Shown here piece after piece: positions 12,364 through 26,094 of a stretch of DNA of 64,000 nt (position 1 is the stretch's first letter; each line of letters begins with the position of its first letter). The translations under genes were made by a program, and so were the position numbers. The DNA comes from Cololabis saira. Lineage: Eukaryota > Chordata > Actinopteri > Beloniformes > Belonidae. The stretch spans positions 38,046,958 to 38,110,957 of the forward strand of contig NC_084596.1 of assembly GCF_033807715.1 (NCBI RefSeq), given 5' to 3'. A model generated the notes under the pieces. It had not been told where the DNA came from. It did no database searches and saw nothing but the letters and a program-made list of their open reading frames with translations.

Positions 12364-13974
12364 GTATGAAGAAAAACCTGCACAGTGTCATTTCATCCTC
12401 GTGTAAAATGTTGTCACCACCTTGGATTGTGTGCTCAGCAGACGGACTTGTGCTGGATATTTCTCTACAGCATGTAAAACATGCTCGACAAAACCAGTTT
12501 TAAGTCATTATATCAAGGTCTTATGATGCCGAAACACGTCTGCCTGAGTCTGGTTAGCGGTTGTAGCTGCTGGCTAAAGACTTCTGAAGCTGAGTAATCA
12601 TTTGTGTATGCCGTTTTAATATGCTTTCAATGTGTGAAAATACATATCATCCATCAAAGGCTGACTGTAATGTCTTTGGGCTGGAAAAAGAGCTAGTAGT
12701 GGGTGTGGCATATCTCAGATCTAATAAATATACATTTCCTTGAACAAGAGGAAGACGCTAGGAGTTATGAAGATTCATTTCCTGCTCTGGCAACATTGAA
12801 GACAGGGTTTGATGCAGTGCAAGCATTTATACTATGCTTCTGTATCTAAATTTAATTCTGCAACTGTACCTCACAAGTGCATGTTTTCCTGCACTCATAG
12901 ACTCAATAGCTCTCTGTTGTAGAAGTCTTTTGTGTATTACTTCATAATAATTGCTACAGGTCAAACACACGTTAATCTGGCGTTATGTCTGAAACAGGGG
13001 CTCTGAGACTGACAGCAACACCTAGAAAATAAAAGAGACAAGCTTTGTGGATTGTATTTATCAGTTAGACAGTTGCCAGCTCCCTCCTTTCTCCTCTCAG
13101 TGTTGAGCTGATATCTGCAGTCTAATCAAAAGCAATAAACTAGGTCAGTGATTTCAGAAAGTTGTGTTTATCAAAAAGTGTGACCCACTGTGGCCTGTAT
13201 AGTGTATTGCTATCCCTTCATGATTTAGCAGTTTACAGGCTTTTCCCCCTGGGAGGAAGCAAACTGAAAAGTTTGTTTTTAAATAGTTTTGTAAGTATGC
13301 ACACAGCTCTCAGAGAACTGAAGTCACTCCTGGCAATGATCTGTTTCAGCAGGTACAACTGAAACAAAAATCACAAGTAGATTCTAATTTGCATGTAAGT
13401 AAGGTATTTAAATGGTATCAACAATGGGCAAAAAAAAGCAAACATTGGAGCTATGATGAGAAAAATCGTGGAATCACTGGCACGAGAACCCTCTCTTTTT
13501 ATTGTCTGCTGCACCTGTTTATATTTGCAAAATGCTTCACTTTATTTTAAATTGATTATTTTGGGAAAACCAATGCTGTTCCCGCCATCTGGGACGACAC
13601 TTTCATATTCTGAAATTTGTAACAATCAAACAAAGGATCTAAAATCTGAAATTTTAAGGTTGATCCTGTCAGTTCTTAAAATTGTGTTTTTAATTAAACA
13701 AATGCCAGAAACTCTAGCACTAATTTCAGATTTGAACTGCGACAGAGAGAGGACAACCTGCTTTCAACCATATCAAAGACTAAAAAACAATGATAAAAAA
13801 CTTTTTCAGAAAAAAGTCATAATTGGAAGATTGCCAGAAAAAAGTTTAGACTAAGAAAACTGGAACAAAAAAGAATTGTTACTACACTGTTTACTCTAAT
13901 ACACAGCGACATTGTGCAAGTTTATTTTCTTCTGACGCAGCAACTGTATCGGGATTTCTGCACAAATGTTTTAC
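12364..13974. other. Unique intronic sequence, nothing recognised
   Basis: A 133-residue plus-strand frame at 13453-13854 has no recognisable domain and low-complexity composition, so I treat it as chance. Confidence 0.6.
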
Positions 13975-14156
13975 CATGACAGAGATGTGCAGGATGCGGA
14001 GCTCCTCCTTTGTAGAATCATTGGATGGGTCTTCAGTGGGTTCTGGCAGGTTCAGGCTGCCATCCTGGTGGTGGATGTGGAACAGCAGAGTGCCATTCTC
14101 CAGCCACTGCTGTCGCCAGCGCACCAGAGGGATGTCCTCCGAGTTCCCAGAAATCT
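13975..14156 (-). CDS. astn1: Astrotactin-1 internal exon
   Basis: Astrotactin-1 is a neuronal membrane glycoprotein that supports glia-guided migration of young neurons. On the minus strand the polypyrimidine tract and acceptor (tctgttatgtttggcag) are followed by 182 bp and a donor (GTCATG|gtaaaa). Two bases complete a split Glu codon and 60 codons follow, including [20 protein letters not shown], then IHHQDG and ending [10 protein letters not shown]. This matches, from memory, the vertebrate astrotactin-1 ectodomain segment immediately before the first membrane span. N-x-T at NGT is a potential N-glycosylation site, and NDS is another. The middle ([16 protein letters not shown]) is the variable part. 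Codons are clearly GC-richer than the flanks. The exon enters in phase 1 and leaves in phase 0. Astrotactin-2 is the main alternative; the [12 protein letters not shown] wording favours astrotactin-1. Confidence 0.88.
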
Positions 14157-14734
14157 CTGCCAAACATAACAGAGAAAGGACACTGAGAACCTTGTTGTTG
14201 TTGCAAGGTGCAAGAATCCAACCAAATTTTGCCAATTTACCAAATTTCAGGACTTTACCAGAAGAGAAAAACAGGTCATGTTGCAAGGTTACGTTTAGTG
14301 ATTGAGATTCCACAGATGGCACATTGATAGGGGCCAAGCGGCCACAGAATGTGCGAGGAATTTATGTTAATCTCAAAATGCTAAAAAATAATAAATGAAT
14401 AGTGAACCATTGAAATTAGCACCTAGTTGCACCCTCAAAAGAGGCAGACAATAATCAAACTATATTAAAGTAAAAGGCAAACAAAACAAGATTGCTCACT
14501 CTGCTAGAACAGAAAAATATATACAATTGCTGTTCAGAGCACAATGGAAAAACCACCAACACCCAAAACATACTTGGTAGGCAAAGGATCCAAAGAATGT
14601 TTTGGCAGTTCTGTAATTATAATCTTTATAATGTAATAATCATTATTTCATATTAAAAGGGCATAGTCATCATTACTTATCCTACTATTCTTTTTTCCAA
14701 ATGACACCATTCTCTCAGCTGCCATCCTGTGAAT
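14157..14734. other. Unique intronic sequence, nothing recognised
   Basis: No repeat ends or further exon seen beyond the polypyrimidine tract of the astn1 acceptor. Confidence 0.6.
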
Positions 14735-14950
14735 TCATCCATCCATCCATCCATCCATTTTCTATACCTGTTTTATCCTTTAGTCACATAGATACACAGA
14801 CAACCAAGCATACTCACACTCACATCTACGGGCAATTTAGAATCATCAGTTAACCTACTACGCATGTTTTTGGACTGTGGGAGGAAGCCGGAGTAACCGG
14901 AGGGAACCCACGCAAGCAACAGTGGCTAACCACTAAGCCACTGTGCTGCC
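14735..14950 (-). mobile_element. LINE 3' end with (TGGA)n tail, copy 1
   Basis: Starts with (ATCC)n, then 'tctatacctgttttatcc', 'cacatctacgggcaatttag' and 'catgtttttggactgtggga'. The reverse complement is the 3' end of a widespread teleost LINE, ending in (TGGA)n. The middle, containing the usual GC-rich block, is deleted compared with the copy at 51611-51908. The stretch ends with 'ctaaccactaagccactgtg'. Confidence 0.8.
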
Positions 14951-15517
14951 CTGTGAATCCATGTATAACAACAAAAAAAGGAAGCGGTGAAGTATGGAAA
15001 AGATTGTGATTCACGTTATACATCAATTCTCCTGACAATGTATCTATACCAGTACACACATAGAGTGCATAAATGTAAAACATGAATGCCAATTAAATAT
15101 GTATAAGTGCTGCAAAGATGCATGCATTGGAAGCCATGAGAACTACTGGAAGACATGAAATCATGAATTGAAAGAATGATGATGAAAGAAGTGCTGAGTG
15201 AATTCTACCTCCATCTGTGCAACTACTACAGTGTTTTATAAGCTCCAGCTGGATATACTTTACGTACGGAACACAATTTTTTGCTTAATAACAGTTCTGA
15301 GAATCCTGAGAAAAGATTTGTTACAGATATTATTTACATTGAATTTGGAATAAATCTCAGACATAGGTTGAAATATTTAATTGACTTGTTATGCAAAATA
15401 ACAAAATGGCAAAAAAAAAATCCCTACCTTACATTTGAGACAAATATGGTGGCTTCACAACACATCTAGAAGATATTTTGAAAAAAATGTATGTTGTCAA
15501 ATATGTATGATTTCCAA
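14951..15517. other. Unique sequence, nothing recognised
   Basis: No features supported. Confidence 0.6.
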
Positions 15518-15552
15518 CTAAATACTAGGGGTGGGCGGTATGGACTAAAAAA

Positions 15553-15779
15553 TGTTTGTTTGTTTGTTTGTTTGTTTGTTTGTTTGTTTCTTTCTTTCTT
15601 TCTTTGTTTCTTTGTTTCTTTGTTTCTTTCTTTTTCTTTCTTTTTTTCTTTCTTTCTTTCTGGCTCATTTCCTTCCTTCCTTCCTTCCTTCCTTCCTTCC
15701 TTCCTTCCTTCCTTCCTTCCTTCCTTCCTTCCTTCCTTCCTTCCTTCCTTCCTTCCTTCCTTCCTTCCTTCCTTCCTTC
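15553..15779. repeat. Microsatellite (TTTG)n-(TTTC)n-(TTCC)n
   Basis: TTTG units to about 15588, mixed TTTC/TTTG to about 15660, then about 110 bp of pure TTCC to 15779. The Phe/Leu/Pro/Ser-repeat reading frames in all three phases are artefacts of this array. It lies wholly inside the hAT element. Confidence 0.98.
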
Positions 15780-15781
15780 AC

Positions 15782-15826
15782 ACGTACGTTGTGCGTCGAT
15801 TTAACGCAGAACCATAAATCCAGCTT
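15782..15826. mobile_element. Harbinger-like MITE copy 3 (right end only)
   Basis: 'gtcgatttaacgcagaacca' followed by TAAATCCAGCTTTA matches the right end of the copy at 7911-8028. It adjoins the TTCC array, which seems to have replaced the left half. Confidence 0.7.
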
Positions 15827-15940
15827 TACACAAAAACGTCAATTTATCGTTTTTACCGCGAGATGACAAATTCTTACCGTGGGGAATTTTTTTGACGGTA
15901 TATCGTGAACGGTAAAATATCGCCCATTCCTACTAAATAC

Positions 15941-17801
15941 TATATAAAACTTAGGCAAAATCACTGCTTATTATCCGCATAATGATTATCAGTCTACATC
16001 AGGCTACATCCATTATTCCCATTTGAAAATTACAATTAGGAATATGTACATCAAGTGTTCTTTAATGCATTCATTCCATTTAGGTTACGAAACACAATGT
16101 GCATCTTTATGCTGTTGATGGATAATCTTGGAAAGAGATGTTACTGAACGGACAATTCCGTAGATTGGTAGCAAGACCCACCATTGTTCACTAATGTATT
16201 ATCCAAACATCCTTGTTGCTCCATTGTAATACGGTAAAAACCATCAAATATTAAAGCTAATTTCCCAGATAGTTCTGACCAAACGTAACAAAGGGTATAA
16301 ACAATAATAATGAAGAGCAGAAATGAATAATGTGTCTGCATAAACCGGATAGAGTCCATTACAGACTAATCCATAACTGATCAAAGTCTATACTACATGA
16401 TGTTTTATGTGTGCAACACAGCAGTAATGGTTGCAGGGAGAAACCACTGTCTGTAAATAATAATGATGATTGGGCCAAATCAAAAGTAAAAGCCTAGAAA
16501 TACGGGACTAAAGCAGTACTTGCAGCACTTACTCTTCACCTTGGGGGATGAGAAAAAACAGTGTCCATAGCTGAAAACTACTGAGCAGTACAGGCATATA
16601 TGGTGTTAAGAAGCTCATGCTCTTGCACCACAAAACCTACTTGTCAGTGGAAAACCTTCTATGGAGATCTATATATAAACACTGGCAAACCTCTTGCCAC
16701 ACAAGGCCATTACACTGATTACTGCCTAAGATGTATAGCTGCAAGCAAGATTACTGCTGATCACAGGCTTTTATAGTCCGTGTGCAAAACTTCAGATCAA
16801 GTTAGGTAGCTTACACCTGCACTTTGTAGGTCTCAAACATCTCAGGGATTTGCATAGTTGCCATATGTTTTGTCTGATTCAACAGAGCACGAGGTTCATG
16901 CTTCAACATAATTACAAAATTCATTTAAGCTCAAAGCTTTGTCTGCCCTCACCACATAGGAAAGAAATAATTACATCAAGGTCAGGTAACAATTGATTGG
17001 AGTGTGAGCACTTTTCAAAAACAATCGATGCATTGATACACTTTTTGTTTTTAGTTTTGATCCAACTCCATGGTACTGTATATCCCCTGATAATGGATAG
17101 TATTTTTAATTACAGAATATGCCAAATTAAAATTCACAGCCACATGTGGTCAAACTGGATAAAAGTGGTTTTGTCCTGGAATATGTCATGCATCAGCATA
17201 AAATAACAAGGCTTGAGTCGTGTAAATAACAGCACTGTATCATAGCATAAATATCTCCTGTTTCTGAATTCTCAAGAACAAAAGTATGGACTTCTCTGAG
17301 AAGTCTGTCCTTGTAAGTATGTATCGGGAGAACGTACTTTGGAGGACATGAGAACACACCACTCTCTTACTGCAAATGGGAGCAGCAGCGTATTTGTGTT
17401 CTTGATGACGTCAGTTCTGAGCTAACAGGCTAACACGAATTGCACTGTACACATAACGTCTACAGTTTAACTGATTATAAAAACAAACACATTTAACACT
17501 AAGACAACTGAGAATGGGCCATCATATATTACTACTGCTCAAGTCTTTATAACCATGACTTTGTACAATGTGTTTTTATGGATTTTAAAGTTTAAAGTTA
17601 TAACTATATTATTGCATGAAAACATCTTAAAACAACATTCTGTCAAACTAAAATAAAGTTAGAATTTTATATTTACACCTCTCCCCTCTTCTGTTAAAAA
17701 TTTCAGTTTCAGTTTCAGTTTTCATCTCATGAAAACAAAAAGTGAGTCATTTTCTGTTAACACATCATTAGTTAGATTATGAGTAGTAGGCTGCCACTTT
17801 T
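15941..17801. other. Unique intronic sequence, nothing recognised
   Basis: Contains a short TTTCAG triplication near 17702-17721; otherwise no supported feature. Confidence 0.55.
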
Positions 17802-17935
17802 GCAGCGCCTGGGGAGAAATTAGGCTTAAGGGCTTTTCTCAGGGGCCCAAAGTGGGTCAGTTCTTTTGCCATCCGGGGGACTTGAACCTGGGTCCTCTAG
17901 ACCCAAGCCCACTGTAACCGCTAGGCTACCACTCC
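17802..17935 (-). mobile_element. tRNA-derived SINE head (decayed)
   Basis: Read on the minus strand, GTGGTAGCCTAGCGGTTA is an RNA polymerase III A-box region, and GGTTCAAGTCCCC about 30 bp downstream is a B box, as in tRNA-derived SINEs. The 'cagcgcctggggagaaattagg' sequence beyond it is typical of the body of such repeats in fish. No poly(A) or TSD could be assigned. Confidence 0.6.
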
Positions 17936-17993
17936 CCCTGGCTAAGCTACTACTCCCCCTGGCTAGGCTACCACTCCCCCTGGCTAAGCTACC
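17921..17993. repeat. 21-bp tandem repeat, about 3.5 units
   Basis: Units of CTAGGCTACCACTCCCCCTGG alternate G/A at one position (ctaggct / ctaagct), at 17921-17941, 17942-17962, 17963-17983 and partly 17984-17993. The unit is the start of the adjoining SINE head, so the array arose by duplication of the SINE 5' end. Confidence 0.9.
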
Positions 17994-18514
17994 ATTACTT
18001 TCCCTTTGTTGGCGCGAAATGCCTTCTGGGATACTTGGCCGTCTCAGCTCAACTTCTGCATCACGTTCATTATGGAACTACGGTTCGTTGCAGTTCCTTG
18101 ACTGATCGATAGAGGCTGGCTGTCAATCGCCATTGACTCCCAGGTTAAAATGTTCAACTTTAGAGCAAAAATAGACATATTTACAGCCTGGTTCGAAAAA
18201 AACATTTTGGTCTGTTTGATGTTACATCCATGACAACTCTGAGAGGGGTGAATTTTTTGTACCACGCCAGGAGAGTTTACATAAAGCATTGGATTTATTT
18301 TTAATATGATTGATTGAAAGGCGGCTCAGCAAATTGCTAGCCATTATCAACGTTTTCATCTGTAAATTACATGCTATTATGCTCAGCAGAGCAACCAGCT
18401 GCTATCACTGTAATTTTTTAGTTTGCCGTTGAGTCGACGTGTCCTGTTGTAAAAGTCTGAAGGCAGCTCTGCAGATATTTTGGCATGCTTCAGCTGGAAG
18501 AGCTGGGAGCATGT
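17994..18514. other. Unrecognised sequence
   Basis: No feature supported. Confidence 0.5.
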
Positions 18515-18631
18515 TCTGGGTCTCTGGAAAGCGTCTAGAGACAACATCTGTTGTATTAGACGCTATACAAATAAAATGGAATTGAATTGAATTGAATTTA
18601 ATTGAATTGAATTGAATTGAATTGAATTGAG
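18515..18631 (+). mobile_element. LINE/SINE 3' tail ending in (AATTG)n
   Basis: 'agcgtctagagacaacatct' leads into 'gacgctatacaaataaaatg' and then about 50 bp of GAATT/AATTG repeats (18579-18631). This arrangement is the usual 3' end of an abundant teleost retroposon. The 5' limit is uncertain. Confidence 0.65.
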
Positions 18632-18696
18632 CAAAGCTCAAGCATGTCGGCCTACTAAGCAACATGGTTTTCAGAAACCAGTGTGTCATGTGACTG

Positions 18697-21250
<2,554 letters not shown>

Positions 21251-21354
21251 CAACCTGTCCAGGTCATATCCCTGCCTTTTGCCAAAGATATCTGGGAGAG
21301 GTGACCCTGAACTGGAATAAGTGGGTACAGATAATGGATGGGTTGGATGGATAG
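21251..21354 (+). mobile_element. LINE 3' end with (TGGA)n tail, copy 2
   Basis: 'gtgaccctgaactggaataa', 'gtgggtacagataatggatg' and the following GGTTGGATGGATAG are the last bases of the same LINE family seen inverted at 14735, 51611, 55303 and 57975. This is the only copy in plus orientation. Confidence 0.75.
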
Positions 21355-21439
21355 ATGTTATTTGCAGGAAGTGTTAGTTACCCAGGATTTGTATTTTTTT
21401 AAATAAATGAACATAAACAAAAAAGGCTCACAAATGTAT

Positions 21440-21504
21440 TTATGTATGAAAGTGCTTTATAAATAAAGTTTTTTTGAGTGATTGATTGATTCATTGATTG
21501 ATTG
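21440..21504 (+). mobile_element. Retroposon tail with (GATT)n
   Basis: 'gaaagtgctttataaataaa' followed by GTTTTTTTGAG and (GATT)n. It is the forward counterpart of the 'aatcaatcaatctttatttc' repeat at 35572. Confidence 0.65.
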
Positions 21505-22415
21505 TGATGAAATACATTCTGTCAACCTGATTTTCTCCTGTCGCCAGTCAGAATTAAAGAATTTGTGAAACTGAATTGGGTTTTTGTTCATTCTTAATTT
21601 GGTAGGATTAATGCCACATAATGGAAGCAAACAAATTAAAGCAAAGCATTTTGTCTTGTGCAGTGTCTGTGCCCTGCAGGGTAACATGCTTTTGTTGAAT
21701 TCAGCAAAATAAAGGTGGAGCTTTTTTTCTTTTAGGACCCAGTCGGGACATTATGCTGTGTTCCAGGCAACATGACGATTATGCATCAGTACTGGAAAAA
21801 AAATCTTTCATCTTATTGCAGGATGATTATGAAAAAGAGTTACGGTAAGGTCATTTCTCTCGAATCAAATAGAAATACTTAATTTACCTACACTAGTGCA
21901 GTAACTAGGAACACTTAAGAGTTTATACAAAAGCTTGAAAGGATAGACAAACCCCCGTGACATCAACCATAGCTTTTGTGAAGAGTGCTTTGAAGCCCAC
22001 TTTTCAGGTCTCTGTTTTACAGGAGCTGACTTCAAATTGCTTCACATTTGCTCTGATGAAGACCATCTATTTCCTTTCAAATGTCACTACCTTAAAAAAA
22101 ATCTACAAGTATTGCCTGAAACAAGGACGCCTGGGCCTCCAGTAAAGATCAAGCAGGTTCCTTGCACTGCAAAAACTCTTTTTCAGGTTTAAAGAATCCT
22201 AGTCAAGGATTTTTTTTTCTTACCACATTGGCAAAGATTCCTTTTGCTCGAAATAAGATAATTCTGACTAGATTTGGGACTATTGGGCTTATTTCCAAAG
22301 GGTGTGTTTCTGCAGTGTCGTGCAGTTGGGCAGAACCCATCTAGCTCAGGGTCCCAGTGGAGTTAGGGGAACTAGTCAATGCTTGAGCAGTGGTCCGGTT
22401 AATCCATTTGGAAAG
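21505..22415. other. Unique sequence, nothing recognised
   Basis: No supported feature. Confidence 0.55.
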
Positions 22416-22423
22416 GTCTAGGC

Positions 22424-22603
22424 CAGGGGTGTCTAAAGTCAGTCCTCGAGGACGGGGGTCCTGCATGTTTTAGATGTTTTCCTGCTTCAACACACCTGAT
22501 TCTAATTAATGGTCATCATCAGCTTATCATCAAGTCTGTTAATGACACAGTCATTTGTGTCAGGGAAACATCTAAAACATGCAGGACACTTTGGACACCC
22601 CTG
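22424..22603. mobile_element. hAT MITE, 180 bp, 8-bp TSD
   Basis: The termini are CAGGGGTGTC and GACACCCCTG, with long subterminal inverted repeats built on 'cctgcatgttttagatgttt' and its complement 'aaacatctaaaacatgcagg'. The target duplication is GTCTAGGC (22416-22423) against GTCCAGGC (22604-22611), 7 of 8 identical. This is one of the commonest hAT MITE types in teleosts and has no coding capacity. Confidence 0.93.
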
Positions 22604-22611
22604 GTCCAGGC

Positions 22612-23899
22612 AAATGTGGCCTCAACTGGAGGAGCCAGTCAGTCCAGCTGTTGCCCAAGCTAGTGGTTAGCGTGATAATGCCAAAATAATATTAACAACA
22701 TAACAACCCATATTATCTTTGAAATAAGAATAACTACGGTCTGTCTGATAACAGCTTGAATGCCAAATTAAATCAATTAAGCTAAGTAGGTAAAGTGAAA
22801 GCTGGTCGTTTGACAACAACCACAGACTGTAACGCAGCTGTCACTCTGCTACTTTTTGAAATTAAGTGATATGCAGCTTCACAAATAAATACTGATTGTA
22901 TTATCCTTTGTAAATGACAGTACAGTGCAATGAAGTTTACATTTACACAAAAAAAAAGTTGTCCTACTATTCAATACTTCAGTATAACATACATTGGGCA
23001 AATCAATAATCAACAATACAATACAATTTACTGTTTTGTCAAAACACTTTTGTAAGAAAAGAGTAGAGTAAATTAGTTTTTAAAAGTGTGTCTACTCGAG
23101 AGCATAAAATCTGAGACCAAATCCAGTCCCCAGCTTTGCTCTATTCATCACAAAAAGGCCCAAACCGCACCATGACAGCAAGTATCTGCTAAGAGAATTC
23201 ACAGTTGGAAACTTTTAGTTTTTCACTTTATGTAAGAATTATGTTAATGTTAATAATTAAGTATAAAACCACTTCAGAGGTAAAGATGCAGAGGGATCCA
23301 TTACTCTCTAAAACTGTGTGGGTAAAAATGAAAACATGTATTTTCAAGAATAATGTCTCATTGCATAAAACATGTGCATTTTCTCATCTACATTTGATCA
23401 TTACTGAATCTTCAAGCTAAAACCTTTAAAGGATTCAGAGATTGTGGTTAAATGTCCATACACAAACAAAAAGCTGGAAAAACTGAGCAGCTTACTTGCT
23501 CTTTTAAACAGCTAATGGCTACATGGAAACGCTTACTGTAGCTTTCTTGGCACAGCAAGCTACTGCTTAGGGAGCATGCATTATTCTACTTTTCAGAGAG
23601 GGAGCTGGTGGAGATAGTTCATCTTCCACCTACTTAAGTCATCACAGTAAATGAAAATCTGACCAAGCGTGACCAACCATCTGCAAGATGCTGTATATAA
23701 ATGTAGATTTGGATGTTTTCCAACTTGTGGAACAAACTTTCAGATTATAGTTGTATTCAAAAACTTCTAAAGTAGAATCTTCTGGTCACAAGTGTTTGCT
23801 TTTTATCAGAACTGAACATCAATCAAAAAAATTAATGAATAAATAAAATTGTAGTCACAATGATGAGATTAAATATTTTCATCCCCGATTTTTTTCCCA
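22612..23899. other. Unique intronic sequence, nothing recognised
   Basis: No supported feature. Confidence 0.6.
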
Positions 23900-24245
23900 T
23901 TTTATCACCCAGTGCTCCTACCTAAGTGACAGTCCTGGGCGTTGCTCTCTCTCTACCAACCCCGGGAGGGCCCCACACTGAGCTCAAGTCTCCTCCTTAC
24001 TTGAGGAGTGAGCAGGCCGCTTCTTTTCACCAGACAGGGTGGGGCTCCTCCAGCCGGACGTAGCGCGTGGAAGGATCACGTTTTTCCGGCCAGATCCTCC
24101 CCACCCCATCTGGCGCCCCGGCTGACCAGAGGGGGCAGTATAGCCCAGAACTGTTGCATGTTTTTGTGAGGGTAGCTCACATTAGCTACCCAAGGGAACA
24201 CGGGGAGAACATGCAAACTCCACACAGAAAGACCTTTCACCAACC
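23900..24245. mobile_element. GC-rich interspersed repeat with LINE-tail piece
   Basis: A GC-rich block (cccgggagggccccacactg, then gacagggtggggctcctcca, ggacgtagcgcgtggaagga) differs sharply from the AT-rich flanks. It ends with 'cacggggagaacatgcaaac' and TCCACACAGAAAGACC, which is shared with the LINE 3' copy at 51611-51908. I recognise it as a dispersed teleost repeat and not a gene; the class is uncertain and no TSD was found. Confidence 0.6.
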
Positions 24246-25215
24246 CCACCCCCAGAGAACAGGCAACACGCTAGATAAATACAGGGTATCTGCCGATGTA
24301 AAAGGGGCTTAAGATAACAATGGTCACACTGCTCGGGCACCAGAGGGCATGGTGACAACTCCAAATTTCTTTGCAGGTTTTGATTTTGAATTCTCCAAAC
24401 TTTTGCAGTAACAAACGACTTTTAAAGACAACGCGACATTCTCAATTTGAGAATGGCTGAGCGAGGAAGAATGTGAAGGAAAGAGAAGCCACTAACTTCC
24501 AGATCATTTTCCTGTGAACGCACTCCTGTGAGATTGTCCTTCAAGTCTGTAAGTCTGTCCTCCAAGCCTGTCCTCCATTGACACCAAAACGGAGCTCATT
24601 TCTGAAGAGGTTGTGAAGTATCCATTTTGCACAGTATTGCTGTTTAGCCTTGACAAAGGGTAAGGGGACCCCTTTTGTATAATAAAAGTTTTAAGTTTAA
24701 TGTCAGTTACCTTACATGCAACACTGTATTCATGACTCTTTTATCCTCTCCCTGCCTCGTTTGAGTGTTTGATGGGATGGATCAAGAAAACCATCACTCA
24801 CAAAGAAAGGCCATAATATGAGCGTAATATGATATCAGTGCATCTCAGCTTTTATATTTGAGATTTTTTTGAACAGGATATTAGGTTATTCGGATTATGA
24901 TAATGCGGGGACTCTGTATGTGGAAAAAAAAGTAAAGAGGCTATGTCCTCTTTCCATATCATATGCAGGAATACAATAAATGTCAAACTGAAAACTGACG
25001 GCTAAAATCTTTGCAATTGCTCCATGTAGCAGGTTAGTTTTGTAATATTTGAAAAATGATTTATTTTTGCTAATGGTCATTTTGGATTTTCAAGATGAAA
25101 TGCTAATTTGAATTATGTGAATGAATAATACAAATTATTGAATGAGATTAATAAACCTGACTATTAAATCCTAAAATAAAAATATGTAATAAATCTAAAA
25201 GCATGAAGGACACAC
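24246..25215. other. Unique sequence, nothing recognised
   Basis: No supported feature. Confidence 0.55.
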
Positions 25216-25385
25216 ATCCAGGGTTTGGATATTGAGGTAGTGGAGAACTACAAATTTCTGGCTGACTACCTCAATAACAAACTGCACTGGACTGATAACT
25301 CCCACGCCCTGTACAAGAGGGGCCAGAGTCGCGTCCACCTGCTGAGGAGACTGAGGTCCTTGGGAGTGTGTAGGTCTCTTCTCAA
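25216..25385 (+). mobile_element. LINE reverse-transcriptase C-terminal fragment, first part
   Basis: Translates as VVENYKFLADYLNNKLHWTD, then ...ALYKRGQSRVHLLRRLRSLG and VCRSLLNR. This is the region after the reverse-transcriptase palm in teleost LINEs (usual wording: ALYKKGQSRL-FLRRLRSF-VCR). The frame is open up to the hAT insertion at 25386 and continues in the segment at 27130. I place it in the L2/CR1 group with low certainty. Confidence 0.85.
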
Positions 25386-25608
25386 TAGAGATGCACCGAT
25401 CGATCGGCAACAGATCGGGATCGGCCGATAATGCCCGATCTGTTTTGATTGGGGTTCTCAAAATAATAATTCAAACCAGGCCGATCCGATGACGACTGCA
25501 GCCAGGGCGTGCGTTCCCACATCTCAGACCGAGGTCTCCTAAGGGGGCGTGGCCGTCTCTACAGAGCAACAACACTGAAAAGGGTGTTGCCGGTATGGGA
25601 GTTTTACA

Positions 25609-26094
25609 ATGTCCGAAAAGGACAACAAATTCGCAGTTTGCAAGGTGTGTATAAAAGATATACCCCGAGGAGGAATGTTACAAAATAATTTCAACACAAC
25701 GAAGCTGATAAGACATTTGAAAGTTTCTCACACGAAGGAGTATATTAAGTTTTCAAAGTTGGCTGCTGCTAAGGCAGAGACAGAACAGGAGCGCGCACCA
25801 ACCCCGCTACCTCAGCTGAACGTAACAGAGACCTATAAACGACAGCAACCACAGCAAGAAAAAGAAAGAACTACATCATAAGGTAATGGATTCATATGCC
25901 TTGATCATCAGCCGCTTTCTGTTGTAGAAGACGTCTGGTTTAAACGCACCGTTAGCTGCTTGGGTCAGCGGTTCACGCTGCCAAGTCGTAAATATTTCAC
26001 TGATGAATGCCCGCCGGGGTCATACCAGACTATATACAGTCACATCCACAGCCTTATGCAGGTCGACAATCATGTCAGTCGGCTTCACGAGTGA
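25609..26094 (+). pseudogene. hAT transposase N-terminal remnant with BED finger
   Basis: Residues 8-41 form a BED-type zinc finger: Cys11, Cys14, His36 and His41 (FAVCKVC ... LIRHLKVSH), which in hAT transposases binds the element's DNA ends. After a single in-frame stop at 25879-25881 the same frame continues with CLDHQPLSVVEDVWFKRTVS and FTLPSRKYF. This is the hAT block usually read as Q-P-F-S-V-V-E-D followed by P-S-R near its end. The frame ends at 26092-26094, before the DDE catalytic core. A full transposase is about 600 residues; only about 160 codons remain. Intact Cys/His ligands beside a premature stop suggest fairly recent decay, or a once-functional truncated protein. Confidence 0.88.

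Larger units (their letters stand above)
15526..15932. mobile_element. Non-autonomous hAT element, 407 bp, perfect 8-bp TSD
   Basis: The termini are TAGGGGTGGGCGGTAT and ATATCGCCCATTCCTA, flanked by the perfect duplication CTAAATAC (15518-15525 and 15933-15940). More than half the interior is (TTTG)n, (TTTC)n and (TTCC)n microsatellite, and the rest includes a fragment of the small MITE (15782-15826). The right terminus with 'gacggtatatcgtgaacggt' resembles the fragments at 55918 and 61262-61346. Confidence 0.92.

Noticed and set aside
15491..15866. Overlapping plus-strand frames of about 100 residues rich in Phe, Leu, Pro and Ser
   Set aside because: All three phases are open because the TTTG/TTTC/TTCC arrays contain no stop codons; no protein is implied.
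17921..17993. Repeat array resembling CRISPR repeats
   Set aside because: The 21-bp units are directly tandem without spacers, and this is a vertebrate genome.
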